Shown here: piece by piece, positions 61,501-63,690 of the stretch
Position numbering within the stretch: the stretch's first letter is position 1
Layout of the letters: each line of letters starts with the position of its first letter
From: Sinohyriopsis cumingii
Lineage: Eukaryota; Mollusca; Bivalvia; Unionida; Unionidae
Length of the DNA stretch: 64,000 nucleotides
Assembly: GCA_028554795.2 (NCBI GenBank)
Contig: CM068838.1
Span: 86,184,944 to 86,248,943 of the forward strand
Reading direction: 5' to 3'
The notes under the pieces: generated by a model
Told to the model about the DNA's origin: nothing
Seen by the model: the letters and a program-made list of their open reading frames with translations, nothing else
The model's database searches: none
Position numbers and translations under genes: made by a program

Positions 61501-62658
61501 GCAGTGCTATAAATTTATATGCAAAGCAGCGTTATAAATTTATATACAAAGAGGCGCTATAAATTTATATGCAAAGCAGTGCTCTAAATTTATATACAAA
61601 GCAGTGCTATAAATTAATATACAAAGCAGTGATATAAATTTATATGCAAAGCAGCGCTATAAATTTATATGCAAAGCAGTGTCTAAATTTATATACAAAG
61701 CTGCGCTATAAATTTATATGCACAGCAGTGATCTAAATTTATATACAAAGCAGCACTATAAATGTATATACAAAGCAGAGCTATAAATTTATATAGAAAG
61801 CAGTGCTATAATTTATATACAAAGCAGTGCTATAAATTTATATGTAAAGCAGTGCTATAAATATACAACACAGTGCTATAAATTTATATACAAAGCAGTA
61901 TTCTAAATTTATATACAAAGCAGTGCTATAAATTTATATGCAAAGCAGTGCTCTAAATTTATATACAATGCAGTGCTATACATTTTTATGCAAAGCAGTG
62001 CTCTAAATTTATATACAAAGCAGCACTATAATTTAAATTCAAAGCAGTGCTATAAATTTATATTCAAAGCAGCACTATAATTTATATGCAAAGCAGTGCT
62101 CTAAATTTATATACAATGCAGTGCTATACATTTTTATGCAAAGTAGTGCTCTAAATTTATATACAAAGCAGCGCTATAATTTATATGCAAAGCAGCACTA
62201 TAAATTTATATGCAAAGCAGTGCTATAAATTTATATTCAAAGCAGCGCTGCAATTTATATGCCAAGCAGCACTATATATTTATATGCAAAGCAGTGCTCT
62301 AAATTTATAAACAAAGCAGTGCTATCAATTTGTATGCAAATCAGTGCTCTCAAATTATTTGCTACTTACTCAGAGCCTTTATTTCCAAAACAAATTTTGA
62401 ATGAAGAAAATTATAAATATAAAAAATGCACCTCTGTGCAACTTATGTACTGTTTAGGGTTGAAAGAATGTGAAAGGTGTAATTGCTCCACAAACTTAAA
62501 TTCTTATGAATAAAAAGACAGATGGGCATATTGATGGCTATTGTACTTACTAGGGAGATAATAAATTATCAAAAAATGTCATGTCACCTTTTAGAAAGAA
62601 GCATGCCTCCATTGTCTTGTTTTTAGCATCCAGCAACTGTTTCACTGATAAATAAATG
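1200..62658 (-). CDS. Giant modular gene, partial: M23/LECT2-like domain plus five tandem Cys-rich modules
   Basis: Span of one spliced gene, open at both ends. Twenty-eight exons were read from AG/GT boundaries (listed separately). All 27 junctions keep phase and give about 1,391 codons without a stop. Order: helical leader (1-135), M23/LECT2-like domain (136-356), linker (357-436), then five modules at about 437-686, 687-924, 925-1127, 1128-1336 and 1337 onward. A module is: helix ending Leu-Gly, SAP-like motif or one-Cys linker, six-Cys domain, connector, three-Cys domain. Cysteines per module are 10, 8, 10 and 11 for the four complete ones. N-x-S/T sequons at residues 13, 238, 526, 743, 848, 974, 1141 and 1312 suggest an extracellular protein. 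The M23 fold normally cuts peptides in cell-wall cross-links, or serves as a cytokine fold in LECT2. I do not recognise the modules and propose no function. Two adjacent genes remain possible, but no stop or start separates the two halves. Confidence 0.82.
1668..1905. mobile_element. Possible hAT-type MITE fragment
   Basis: The left part, caggtatgtccaacctgcgg at 1672, resembles the terminus of Zaphod/Charlie-like hAT elements (CAGGGGTGTCCAACCTGCGG). Several ggccca and tggccac words follow. No clear right terminus or 8-bp target duplication was seen. Confidence 0.35.
2004..3202. repeat. 350-bp duplication with second copy split by a minisatellite
   Basis: A unit at 2004-2353 is repeated as two parts, 2354-2450 and 2946-3202. 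Between the parts, 2410-2948 is an expanded ~28-bp array based on aacaccaacaccaaaactg and gttcatt. The first unit holds only two copies of the small repeat. The array seems to have grown inside the second unit after duplication. Confidence 0.8.
3251..3405 (-). CDS. Exon 27, module 4 three-Cys domain
   Basis: 155 nt, entering with 1 nt and leaving 1 nt. It encodes residues 1286-1336, starting FSIRKL. Cysteines are at 1306, 1313 and 1330 (PQLIC). There is a sequon at N1312. Confidence 0.85.
3406..4554. other. Intron stretch without recognised features
   Basis: AT-rich sequence between exons 27 and 26. A 119-codon minus-strand ORF at 3884-4243 shows no domain and no plausible splice context. 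I see nothing else. Confidence 0.5.
4555..5157. repeat. ~38-bp minisatellite
   Basis: About 15 copies of a unit containing caaatgctaacatactaatg and catagtctgtcagcaac, with small length variants (with or without agtc). It ends 118 bp from exon 26. Confidence 0.85.
5275..5560 (-). CDS. Exon 26, module 4 six-Cys domain fused to its connector
   Basis: 286 nt, entering with 2 nt and leaving 2 nt. It encodes residues 1191-1284. Cysteines are at 1191, 1209, 1215, 1220, 1221 and 1240. The domain ends NDWG and runs on without an intron into the connector (residues 1265-1284), which has one extra Cys at 1276. The donor GTAACA is acceptable, and the phase fits exon 27. Confidence 0.83.
5563..6640. other. 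Intron stretch with AAT/AAC microsatellite
   Basis: Positions 5563-5611 are (aat)n running into (aac)n beside the exon 26 acceptor. The remainder to 6640 shows no recognised element. Confidence 0.5.
6840..7810. repeat. Dispersed repeat, copy 1 of a pair
   Basis: Blocks at about 6860-6995, 7340-7560 and 7780-7830 match 15000-15085 plus 15431-15510, 16095-16290 and 16560-16630 in the same order and strand. Shared words include tgcagtgacca, gaatcaatgttta and caaacaaaagctaa. The two loci are diverged copies of one sequence, type unknown. Confidence 0.6.
8263..8448 (-). CDS. Exon 25, module 4 helical segment fused to its linker
   Basis: 186 nt, entering with 2 nt and leaving 1 nt. It encodes residues 1129-1189. 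It joins what are two exons in modules 1-3: a helix (LANWISEM to [10 protein letters not shown]) and a one-Cys linker (C1173). It ends SVSGWRN, a motif shared only with exon 28. There is a sequon at N1141. Confidence 0.85.
8612..8818. repeat. 69-bp minisatellite, three copies
   Basis: Three nearly identical units start at 8612, 8681 and 8750 (gaaaatattgtataaaagta). Sixty-nine is a multiple of three, so short ORFs cross the array, but they are not genes. Confidence 0.9.
9209..9384 (-). CDS. Exon 24, module 3 three-Cys domain
   Basis: 176 nt, entering with 1 nt and leaving 1 nt at a GTAAGT donor. It encodes residues 1070-1127, starting FTVNKM. Cysteines are at 1090, 1100 and 1118 (EIPAC). The gap between the first two is larger than in the other copies. 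Confidence 0.86.
9385..11055. repeat. Intron stretch with two small tandem repeats
   Basis: Positions 10183-10238 hold three copies of a 20-bp unit (caaggtcactataactcatg). Positions 10657-11010 hold five units of tacatgaggaacaagt and onward. The first three steps are 64 bp and the later ones 78 bp because of a 14-bp insertion (gtcataggatac and neighbours), which then spread to a neighbouring unit. The rest is unremarkable. Confidence 0.8.
11060..11760 (-). pseudogene. LINE relic: RNase H and C-terminal zinc region
   Basis: Minus-strand translation shows [19 protein letters not shown] and then LPVSYSIY, matching the end of the RNase H domain in I/Jockey-type non-LTR retrotransposons (W-x-P-S-H-x-G-I-x-G-N-E-x-A-D). 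Further on, remnants of R-I-G-x-T-x-x-T-H and [14 protein letters not shown] match the conserved C-terminal C/H region. Frames are broken by stops and shifts, so it is inactive. Confidence 0.72.
11808..12059 (-). mobile_element. tRNA-derived SINE, family 1, copy 1
   Basis: 252 bp flanked by an 11-bp direct repeat, ggggaattctg, at 11797-11807 and 12060-12070. The 5' head is at the right and reads on the minus strand as a tRNA-like A box (tggccgagtgg) and B box (gttcgagtc). The 3' tail is aaatggcgttaaaccctaca then (aac)n. Confidence 0.9.
12730..13430. repeat. ~62-bp minisatellite
   Basis: About eleven copies of a unit with caagtcattctatttaaact, gattaatacagtctgtcac and tcattgtatgttac. The array ends 38 bp from exon 23 (13468). 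Confidence 0.85.
13468..13513 (-). CDS. Exon 23, module 3 connector
   Basis: 46 nt, entering with 2 nt and leaving 2 nt. It encodes residues 1055-1068 ([14 protein letters not shown]). Position and phase match exon 18. Confidence 0.68.
13514..14548. other. Intron stretch without recognised features
   Basis: AT-rich. It contains a short (act)/(aat) microsatellite near 13980-14005 and a 40-bp local repeat at 14450-14516 (cagagtataagaacctgtac). Nothing else is recognised. Confidence 0.5.
14557..14872 (-). mobile_element. tRNA-derived SINE, family 2, copy 1
   Basis: 316 bp flanked by the 8-bp repeat tacaataa at 14549-14556 and 14873-14880. The tail side starts with (gt)n. The head is at the right and degenerate, aligning with the clearer tRNA-like head at 15330-15404. 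Confidence 0.78.
14953..14983. repeat. (AAT)n microsatellite
   Basis: About ten uninterrupted aat units. Confidence 0.95.
15086..15432 (-). mobile_element. tRNA-derived SINE, family 2, copy 2
   Basis: The head, read on the minus strand, has gctccagtggcctagtggtt and gtgggttcgattcccag, clear A and B boxes. The flanks aaggcatgg (15077) and aaggcctgg (15433) look like a diverged target duplication. The related locus near 6930 has the sequence uninterrupted, which supports an insertion here. About 28 bp beyond the head are unexplained. Confidence 0.78.
15433..17555. repeat. Dispersed repeat, copy 2, and plain intron
   Basis: Positions 15433-15510 and 16095-16630 match the repeat at 6840-7810. 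An (aat)n run sits at 16603-16630. From 16640 to 17555 I see nothing recognisable. Confidence 0.55.
17556..17745. mobile_element. Short MITE, diverged copy
   Basis: 190 bp similar over its full length to 38212-38398. The right end, taaatggaatagccc, matches the terminal repeat there with one change. The left end (gtgctgtttca) is degraded. Confidence 0.65.
17946..18197 (-). CDS. Exon 22, module 3 six-Cys domain
   Basis: 252 nt, entering with 2 nt and leaving 1 nt at a GTAAGT donor. It encodes residues 971-1053. Cysteines are at 971, 992, 998, 1003, 1004 and 1031, with LDPCDF at the last and LDWG at the end. There is a sequon at N974. It is the longest copy. Confidence 0.88.
18198..19325. other. 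Intron stretch without recognised features
   Basis: AT-rich sequence between exons 22 and 21. No repeat array, ORF with a domain, or mobile element was recognised. Confidence 0.5.
19326..19371 (-). CDS. Exon 21, module 3 one-Cys linker without SAP motif
   Basis: 46 nt, phase 0 in, leaving 1 nt, the same phases as the SAP exons. It encodes only residues 955-969 ([15 protein letters not shown]). C962 matches the Cys that precedes the SAP motif in modules 1 and 2, so the motif has been lost and the Cys kept. Confidence 0.68.
19430..19650. repeat. ~110-bp tandem duplication
   Basis: Two copies share gttaattggcttgaaaatga and attttatcttgggt, ending atggtttacagcaa. The second lacks about 12 bp of the first. 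Confidence 0.85.
19760..19848 (-). CDS. Exon 20, module 3 helical segment
   Basis: 89 nt, entering with 2 nt and leaving in phase 0. It encodes residues 926-954, the shortest helical segment, ending [10 protein letters not shown]. The first half seen in modules 1 and 2 is missing. Confidence 0.78.
20150..20340 (-). pseudogene. LINE relic, C-terminal region
   Basis: On the minus strand the words gaccagagtgt and gtggaatgca, with their spacing, resemble the C-terminal part of the relic at 11060-11340. The reading frame is degraded. It may be the displaced end of the relic at 21880-22430. Confidence 0.42.
20520..20747 (+). pseudogene. Tyrosine-recombinase relic (DIRS/Ngaro/Crypton-like)
   Basis: The plus-strand translation has [19 protein letters not shown], then [20 protein letters not shown] and TSAAKTGIP. 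This follows the phage-integrase-fold pattern of retroelement recombinases: F-x-x-x-L before a G-x-D/N, then H-S-F-R-x-G-A-A-T-x-A-A-x-x-G. The Arg of the R-x-x-H/HxxR set reads as His (HTCHIAA), and the catalytic Tyr region is cut off by an (aat)n run. It is a dead fragment. Confidence 0.6.
21880..22430 (-). pseudogene. LINE relic, RNase H domain
   Basis: Minus-strand translation contains [12 protein letters not shown] (RNase H start, Y-T-D-G-S-K-x-x), later CCWL at the W-x-P-S-H site, and [13 protein letters not shown] at the N-E-x-A-D site. Frames are broken. It parallels 11338-11760, so the two are copies of one LINE family. Confidence 0.68.
22717..22871 (-). CDS. Exon 19, module 2 three-Cys domain
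   Basis: 155 nt, entering with 1 nt and leaving 1 nt. It encodes residues 874-924, starting FSIDKD. Cysteines are at 894, 900 and 917 (IPIPIC). It has the same length as the module 4 copy (51 codons). Confidence 0.86.
23035..24745. repeat. 56-bp minisatellite, about 30 copies
   Basis: The unit includes gaagaggtccagaagatgta, ttatagatctaacac and gataaatagttaatct. Copies are over 90% alike except for a 4-base hypervariable spot after aacac (tatg, tagg, aagg, tacag). This makes a natural variant code along the array. It begins about 160 bp from exon 19. Confidence 0.95.
24746..25955. repeat. Intron stretch with one half of a dispersed pair
   Basis: Positions 25361-25475 match 57658-57770 (atatggcac, ccactctttctctgactt-like words, ctaaaacaagccaaag). 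The rest shows no recognised element. Confidence 0.5.
25956..25998 (-). CDS. Exon 18, module 2 connector
   Basis: 43 nt, entering with 2 nt and leaving 2 nt. It encodes residues 860-872 ([13 protein letters not shown]). It is very short, but it lies in the expected place with the expected phase. Its end (TIIR) matches AIQIK in module 3. Confidence 0.68.
26050..26662. repeat. 63+37-bp composite minisatellite, part 1
   Basis: A long unit (gttatgtggctttatgttgg, tgctatgctatcaatcctat) alternates with a short unit (gttatgtggctttatgtatg), each ending ccactaaatagt. Together they form a 100-bp higher-order repeat. It resumes at 28279 after the LTR insertion. Confidence 0.92.
26663..28278. mobile_element. 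Solo LTR, 1.6 kb, inside the minisatellite
   Basis: The sequence begins TGTTATGAA and ends CACGTTACA, flanked by gtat at 26659-26662 and 28279-28282 (gtatt if shifted one base). Flanks on both sides are the same minisatellite, so the empty site is known. It contains a TATAAATA at 27451-27458 and an AATAAA at 28003-28008 in the same direction, and an internal ~165-bp duplication (26689-26849 and 26896-27060). No coding region is present, so it is probably a recombined single LTR. Confidence 0.72.
27451..27458 (+). promoter_or_regulatory. TATA box of the solo LTR
   Basis: tataaata is followed about 30 bp later by accagtcagtt, an initiator-like TCAGT. With the AATAAA 550 bp downstream this gives the usual U3-R-U5 order on the plus strand. 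Confidence 0.5.
28279..28713. repeat. 63+37-bp composite minisatellite, part 2
   Basis: Same units and phase as 26050-26662, ending about 190 bp from exon 17. Confidence 0.92.
28903..29148 (-). CDS. Exon 17, module 2 six-Cys domain lacking two Cys
   Basis: 246 nt, entering with 2 nt and leaving 1 nt. It encodes residues 778-858 and ends SYDWG across the junction. Cysteines are at 778, 807, 813 and 836. The second and fourth conserved positions are Tyr801 and Val812. There is a sequon at N848 (WNIT). Confidence 0.86.
29149..30604. other. Introns flanking exon 16, no features
   Basis: Apart from exon 16 (29687-29828) the sequence is plain AT-rich intron. A short run of catcaattc-like words sits at 29263-29325. 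Nothing else is recognised. Confidence 0.5.
29687..29828 (-). CDS. Exon 16, module 2 SAP-like motif
   Basis: 142 nt, phase 0 in, leaving 1 nt. It encodes residues 730-776. [20 protein letters not shown] followed by EELEAAL is the clearest SAP-like motif in the gene. C738 precedes it (PPCP) and N743 is a sequon at its first helix. Confidence 0.88.
30605..30732 (-). CDS. Exon 15, module 2 helical segment
   Basis: 128 nt, entering with 2 nt and leaving in phase 0. It encodes residues 688-729, a lysine- and alanine-rich helix that begins NWSEML and ends ILSELGLSE. The N-W start recurs as LANW and LTTW in modules 4 and 5. Confidence 0.83.
31181..31356 (-). CDS. Exon 14, module 1 three-Cys domain
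   Basis: 176 nt, entering with 1 nt and leaving 1 nt. It encodes residues 629-686, starting YSITKK and probably beta-rich. Cysteines are at 651, 659 and 676, the last in LPLPIC. It aligns with residues 874-924, 1070-1127 and 1286-1336. GTMSWPK follows the last Cys. Confidence 0.85.
31357..32105. other. Intron stretch without recognised features
   Basis: No array, element or plausible exon seen. Confidence 0.45.
32106..32545. repeat. ~20-bp minisatellite
   Basis: About 20 diverged copies of acacatgtagcagtctgta. Some are shifted by a/c or t/g changes. Confidence 0.85.
33110..33873. repeat. 33-bp minisatellite, about 23 copies
   Basis: The unit is built from cactgctaccagagacccca and tttagctatattg. 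Thirty-three bp is eleven codons, which explains a 161-codon ORF ([10 protein letters not shown] repeats) at 33209-33694. It has no splice or start context and is not called a gene. Confidence 0.93.
33874..34914. other. Intron stretch without recognised features
   Basis: Contains short C-rich patches (34335-34425) but no recognised element. Confidence 0.45.
34915..35225. repeat. ~60-bp minisatellite, five copies
   Basis: The unit holds gacaccaggaaagtcagcaa and ctataatactgtattccaca. Confidence 0.85.
36192..36236 (-). CDS. Possible 45-nt cassette exon in module 1
   Basis: 45 nt, entering with 1 nt and leaving 2 nt, so it can be included or skipped between exons 13 and 14 without a frame change. 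The donor GTGAGT is strong. It would add 15 residues ([14 protein letters not shown] plus a split codon), with one Cys. The other modules have nothing here, and exon 13 to 14 joins directly. It may be alternative or spurious. Confidence 0.3.
36587..36662 (-). CDS. Exon 13, module 1 connector
   Basis: 76 nt, entering with 2 nt and leaving 2 nt at a GTAAGT donor. It encodes residues 604-627, with [11 protein letters not shown] near the end. Position and phase match the connectors at 25956, 13468 and the end of exon 26. It is about ten residues longer than they are. Confidence 0.7.
38212..38398. mobile_element. Short MITE with gggctgttcca terminal repeats
   Basis: 187 bp. The left end gggctgttccaataaa and right end tttaaatggaacagccc form an 11-bp perfect inverted repeat that continues imperfectly. 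No clear target duplication. A diverged copy lies at 17556-17745. Superfamily not assigned. Confidence 0.7.
38667..38876 (-). CDS. Exon 12, module 1 six-Cys domain
   Basis: 210 nt, entering with 2 nt and leaving 1 nt. It encodes residues 534-602. Cysteines are at 534, 547, 553, 558, 559 and 580. The arrangement is C-P, then C-x5-C-x4-CC, then F-D-P-C-x-F. It is the shortest of the four copies and ends FENPLNG instead of DWG. Confidence 0.87.
39310..39448 (-). CDS. Exon 11, module 1 SAP-like motif
   Basis: 139 nt, phase 0 in, leaving 1 nt. It encodes residues 487-532. After DEPC (C494) comes [20 protein letters not shown], matching the SAP pattern of L-x-x-x-L-x-x-R-G, then G-x-(K/R)-x-x-L. 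SAP domains usually bind DNA in the nucleus. Here there is a sequon at N526 and Cys-rich neighbours, so another role is likely. Confidence 0.84.
39835..39986 (-). CDS. Exon 10, module 1 helical segment
   Basis: 152 nt, entering with 2 nt and leaving in phase 0. It encodes residues 437-486. The end of the helix ([12 protein letters not shown]) lines up with [26 protein letters not shown] and LLKQLGID in the later modules. This shared ending marks the start of each repeat. Confidence 0.82.
40620..41260. repeat. 170-bp duplication and dispersed ~150-bp repeat family
   Basis: Positions 40630-40910 hold two copies of a unit with ttctgatccatgca and gctaaacaactactagcta. From 40740 to 41260 are diverged units with ccattcaggaggt, tttaggaccaa and cattataagaagtctt, the same family as the block at 62940-63690. 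Confidence 0.65.
41261..44204. other. Introns around exon 9, microsatellite only
   Basis: An (ag)n run lies at 43394-43414. A minus-strand window at 43307-43391 has good splice sites but a wrong phase (see rejected items). Otherwise plain. Confidence 0.45.
42097..42186 (-). CDS. Exon 9, basic linker
   Basis: 90 nt, entering with 2 nt and leaving 1 nt. The acceptor is a run of T then CCAG. It encodes residues 407-435, basic and serine-rich ([19 protein letters not shown]). LGKR could be a dibasic cleavage site, but this is only a motif. It joins the acidic linker to module 1. Confidence 0.68.
44205..44352 (-). CDS. Exon 8, acidic linker
   Basis: 148 nt, phase 0 in, leaving 1 nt. It encodes residues 357-405. 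After a short hydrophobic stretch (FIVGLGGT) it is rich in D, E, P and T ([19 protein letters not shown]), which suggests a disordered spacer between the M23-like domain and the modules. Confidence 0.78.
44648..44898 (+). mobile_element. tRNA-derived SINE, family 1, copy 2
   Basis: 251 bp flanked by a perfect 9-bp repeat agtgaagta at 44639-44647 and 44899-44907. The head has an A box (tggctgagtgg) and B box (gggttcgagtcc). The tail is aaaaatggcattaaacccta then acaacaacatc. Same family as 11808-12059, opposite strand. Confidence 0.92.
45230..45344 (+). mobile_element. SINE/LINE 3' tail fragment in the 50-bp array
   Basis: The words aaaagcgcttagagcttctc and aggcgctatacaaa followed by (att)n form a 3' tail common to many invertebrate SINEs and LINEs. 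A single 50-bp-array copy lies to its left (45186-45222) and the main array to its right, so it was inserted into the array. Confidence 0.6.
45345..46203. repeat. 50-bp minisatellite, about 17 copies
   Basis: The unit is gtgatatatggctttttatc, aagggttctacggggcaatg and tctgacctgt. One isolated copy occurs at 55592-55628 next to a (tg)n run in another intron of the same gene. Confidence 0.95.
46381..46557 (-). CDS. Exon 7, M23-like domain, HxH motif
   Basis: 177 nt, phase 0 to 0, with a TTTCAG acceptor. It encodes residues 298-356. [10 protein letters not shown] corresponds to the M23 K-x-G-x-x-I-G strand. NHIHFAIRV holds H316 and H318, the HxH zinc motif (nt 46495-46503), followed by DPTRFL, close to the family's DPxxYL ending. 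C312 and C346 flank it. Confidence 0.88.
46558..48089. other. Intron between exons 7 and 6, no features
   Basis: AT-rich, with a C run at 46926-46942. No element or exon recognised. Confidence 0.45.
48090..48221 (-). CDS. Exon 6, segment within the M23-like domain
   Basis: 132 nt, phase 0 to 0, with a long pyrimidine acceptor and a GTAAGG donor. It encodes residues 254-297 ([20 protein letters not shown], then [14 protein letters not shown]). It sits between the VAPFPG strand and the HxH strand, where bacterial M23 and LECT2 have loops and strands. Because it is 0-0 it could be skipped without changing frame. Confidence 0.75.
48250..48417 (-). CDS. Exon 5, M23-like domain, VAPFPG strand
   Basis: 168 nt, phase 0 to 0. 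It encodes residues 198-253. [11 protein letters not shown] matches the M23 core strand that follows the G-V-D motif (V-x-A-P-x-x-G-x-I). The rest is beta-rich, with a glycine run SGGSLGG and a sequon at N238. Confidence 0.85.
48445..49095. repeat. ~42-bp minisatellite, about 15 copies
   Basis: The unit is tcaacttacagtcttgtatc, aagaatccaatatcaattaaa. Some copies lack the three bases cag or aca. Confidence 0.92.
49539..49725 (-). CDS. Exon 4, start of the M23/LECT2-like domain
   Basis: 187 nt, entering with 1 nt and leaving in phase 0 at a GTAAGC donor. It encodes residues 136-197. The stretch from C166 ([13 protein letters not shown]) to DEGVD at 185-189 follows the LECT2/M23 pattern of Cys, Gly-rich turn and then H-x-G-V-D. 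Asp185 replaces the usual His ligand and Asp189 is the second ligand. An ORF continues past the donor to a stop, but the next exon joins cleanly and carries on the domain. Confidence 0.85.
49922..52580. repeat. 75-bp satellite, about 35 copies
   Basis: The unit contains cattgttttcactcactccg, accccttctgataaaagtgc and tgacttacataatattataa. Between about 49990 and 50590 two variants alternate (cacatc with gataaaag, and atgcatc with gatgaaag), giving a 150-bp higher-order repeat. Three copies are 72 bp through loss of aat. As 75 is 25 codons and the unit lacks stops on one frame of each strand, it produces long false ORFs on both strands (up to 653 codons). It lies in the intron between exons 4 and 3. 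Confidence 0.97.
52711..53322. mobile_element. piggyBac-like non-autonomous element
   Basis: TTAA lies at 52707-52710 and 53323-53326. Just inside are inverted termini cttattcggcccca and, on the other strand, ctcatttggcccca (two differences in 14). TTAA target sites are a hallmark of piggyBac. No transposase domain is seen in the 612 bp. Confidence 0.6.
53327..54942. repeat. Intron stretch with diverged ~150-bp repeats
   Basis: From about 54220 to 54890 words such as gatcacctcattaatatgca, cagaaatatg and tctctagagttt recur at roughly 150-200 bp spacing, an old tandem array. 53327-54220 shows nothing recognised. Confidence 0.5.
54943..55109 (-). CDS. Exon 3, amphipathic helical leader
   Basis: 167 nt, phase 0 in, leaving 2 nt. 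The donor GTGAGT is strong. It encodes residues 80-135 with heptad-like spacing of I, L, V and F ([15 protein letters not shown], then [20 protein letters not shown]), suggesting a helical hairpin just before the M23-like domain. Confidence 0.82.
55567..55628. repeat. (TG)n run next to one 50-bp satellite copy
   Basis: Fourteen tg units at 55567-55594 overlap the gtg start of a single unit otherwise known from 45345-46203. Confidence 0.9.
55629..57044. other. Intron stretch without recognised features
   Basis: A plus-strand run near 55735-55865 reads open for about 40 codons but shows no known motif. No element recognised. Confidence 0.4.
57045..57365 (-). mobile_element. tRNA-derived SINE, family 2, copy 3
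   Basis: Similar along its length to 14557-14872 and 15086-15432, from cagagctttaacaatctgag to ggccaccagagcagt. The tRNA-like boxes are degraded. Target repeats are uncertain (acattgtgtgta and acactgtgta). Confidence 0.72.
57658..57770. repeat. Dispersed repeat, match to 25361-25475
   Basis: Shares atatggcac, ccactctttctgact-like and aaactaaaacaagccaaag with the other copy, same strand. Type unknown. Confidence 0.6.
57876..58042 (-). CDS. Exon 2, helical leader
   Basis: 167 nt, entering with 2 nt and leaving in phase 0. The acceptor is TTTTAG and the donor GTAGGT. It encodes residues 24-79, Trp-rich at the start ([14 protein letters not shown]) and then an alanine-rich helix. No domain is recognised. 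Confidence 0.75.
58260..58345 (-). mobile_element. SINE family 1 tail fragments
   Basis: Two short pieces, gggtttaacgtcatttttca and gttgggtttaatgccacatt, match the 3' tail of SINE family 1 read on the minus strand. No tRNA-like head. Confidence 0.6.
58453..59018. repeat. 25-bp satellite, part 1
   Basis: About 22 copies of gcaaagcagtgctctaaatt tatat variants. Two versions alternate irregularly: gctct/gctat and gcaaag/acaatg. Confidence 0.93.
59019..61340 (+). mobile_element. Tigger (pogo/TIGD1-like) DNA transposon
   Basis: 2,322 bp inserted in the 25-bp satellite. TA lies at 59017-59018 and 61341-61342. The ends are inverted repeats, cagtggttccttgacttacg on the left and its reverse complement on the right, 23 bp with one mismatch. 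The single transposase gene reads plus, opposite to the host gene. The length is close to human Tigger1 (about 2.4 kb). Confidence 0.96.
59299..61015 (+). pseudogene. Tigger transposase with one frameshift
   Basis: I start at the ATG at 59299 ([10 protein letters not shown]), since Tigger proteins begin this way. An ORF extends 42 codons further upstream, but that stretch is hydrophobic and atypical. Domains in order: CENP-B-type N-terminal HTH (about 59330-59490), second CENP-B HTH (about 59530-59770) and DDE_1 catalytic core. Catalytic Asp codons are at 59875 (CDETG), 60226 (LDNAPAH) and 60337 (QPMDQ), all intact, with 36 residues between the last two. The frame ends in a stop at 60400-60402 within a run of four T (60397-60400). 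The next frame continues to 61015 with the acidic C-terminal region ([17 protein letters not shown]). One extra base would explain this: a true mutation or a sequencing error. Confidence 0.92.
61343..62350. repeat. 25-bp satellite, part 2
   Basis: About 40 copies continuing the array in the same phase after the Tigger insertion. Several copies lack one or two bases. It ends about 240 bp from exon 1. Confidence 0.93.
62588..62658 (-). CDS. Exon 1 (most upstream seen), leader segment
   Basis: The exon has a pyrimidine-rich acceptor and a GTGACA donor, 71 nt, phase 1 to phase 1. It encodes 23 residues including [19 protein letters not shown], with a sequon at N13. Its last base joins exon 2 to make Asp. 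It is set apart from exon 2 by 4.5 kb of satellite and the Tigger element, so it rests only on splice sites and phase. Upstream exons must lie beyond 64000. Confidence 0.55.
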
Positions 62659-62939
62659 CTGAAAAATAGAAACAAAACCATTTTTAAAACAAGAATCCCT
62701 CGAAGGGACTGATATTCTATTGACAAAAAAAATCTCTTTTTTTTCATTTTGAACCCCTGTGTATTGAACACATCTCCGACATTTTTTAACAAGATTTTCA
62801 AGCTGACCAACATGATAGCCAAATTGCATGTAAGACCGATAATGGTCTCATTTAGAAAAAAAAACAGACAACACAGGAAGTCTTTTAGTGAAAACCGTGT
62901 GTCAAGATGACAAACAATTAAAGATGAGAAGCAATCACA

Positions 62940-63690
62940 AGATTTTCAAGATGGCCATGGTGGAGATATATAGGATTTAAGATTTGCATCATTTTCATTC
63001 TAGACCAGCATATACCATGTTTTCATGAACATCCTATGCAAATATGACCATCCATTTGAAAGGAGTAGCAAAAACAAGATCTAAAGATGGCCAACATGAC
63101 AGAAATGTTGCATGCAAAATTAAGACCAAATCCATAACTAGATATCATTTCTTTTGGTGAAAATGCTCTGTCAGTAACACCATCCATTCAGTCGGAGTAG
63201 TGAGAACTAAATCTTCAAGACAGCTCTCATGGTGGCTATAACAGACTTAAGACTGGCACCATTTTTATTTAGGACCAACAGGATAACCCAAGTCTTTCTG
63301 GTGAAAATCCCATGCTGATATGACCATCCATTCAGGTGGTTTCTTGATAGCAAGATTACCAGTATGGTCACAATGGTAGTCATGGTTGATGTCAGGATGG
63401 AACAAATTTCATTTAGAACCAACTAGACATCATAAGAAGTCTTCAGGTGAAACTTTTTGTTCAACAGGATTTTCCATTCAGAAGTAGCAGAGATAAGATC
63501 TTAAAATGGCTGTCAGGAAAGCAATATTGGATGTCTGATTAACACTATTTTCTTTTAGGCTAAACAAGACATCATAAAAAGTCTTCTAGTGAACACCTGA
63601 TGTTAATATGCACATCACATCAGAAGGAAAAAACTTTCAATGAATGGCCATCCTGGAAAGCTGGCTGGAACAATTTTCATTTAGGACCAA
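62940..63690. repeat. Diverged ~150-bp tandem repeat
   Basis: About five units with tttaggaccaac, catcataagaagtctt, tggtgaaaa, atgaccatccattcag and agcaagat words. Same family as 40740-41260. Confidence 0.7.
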
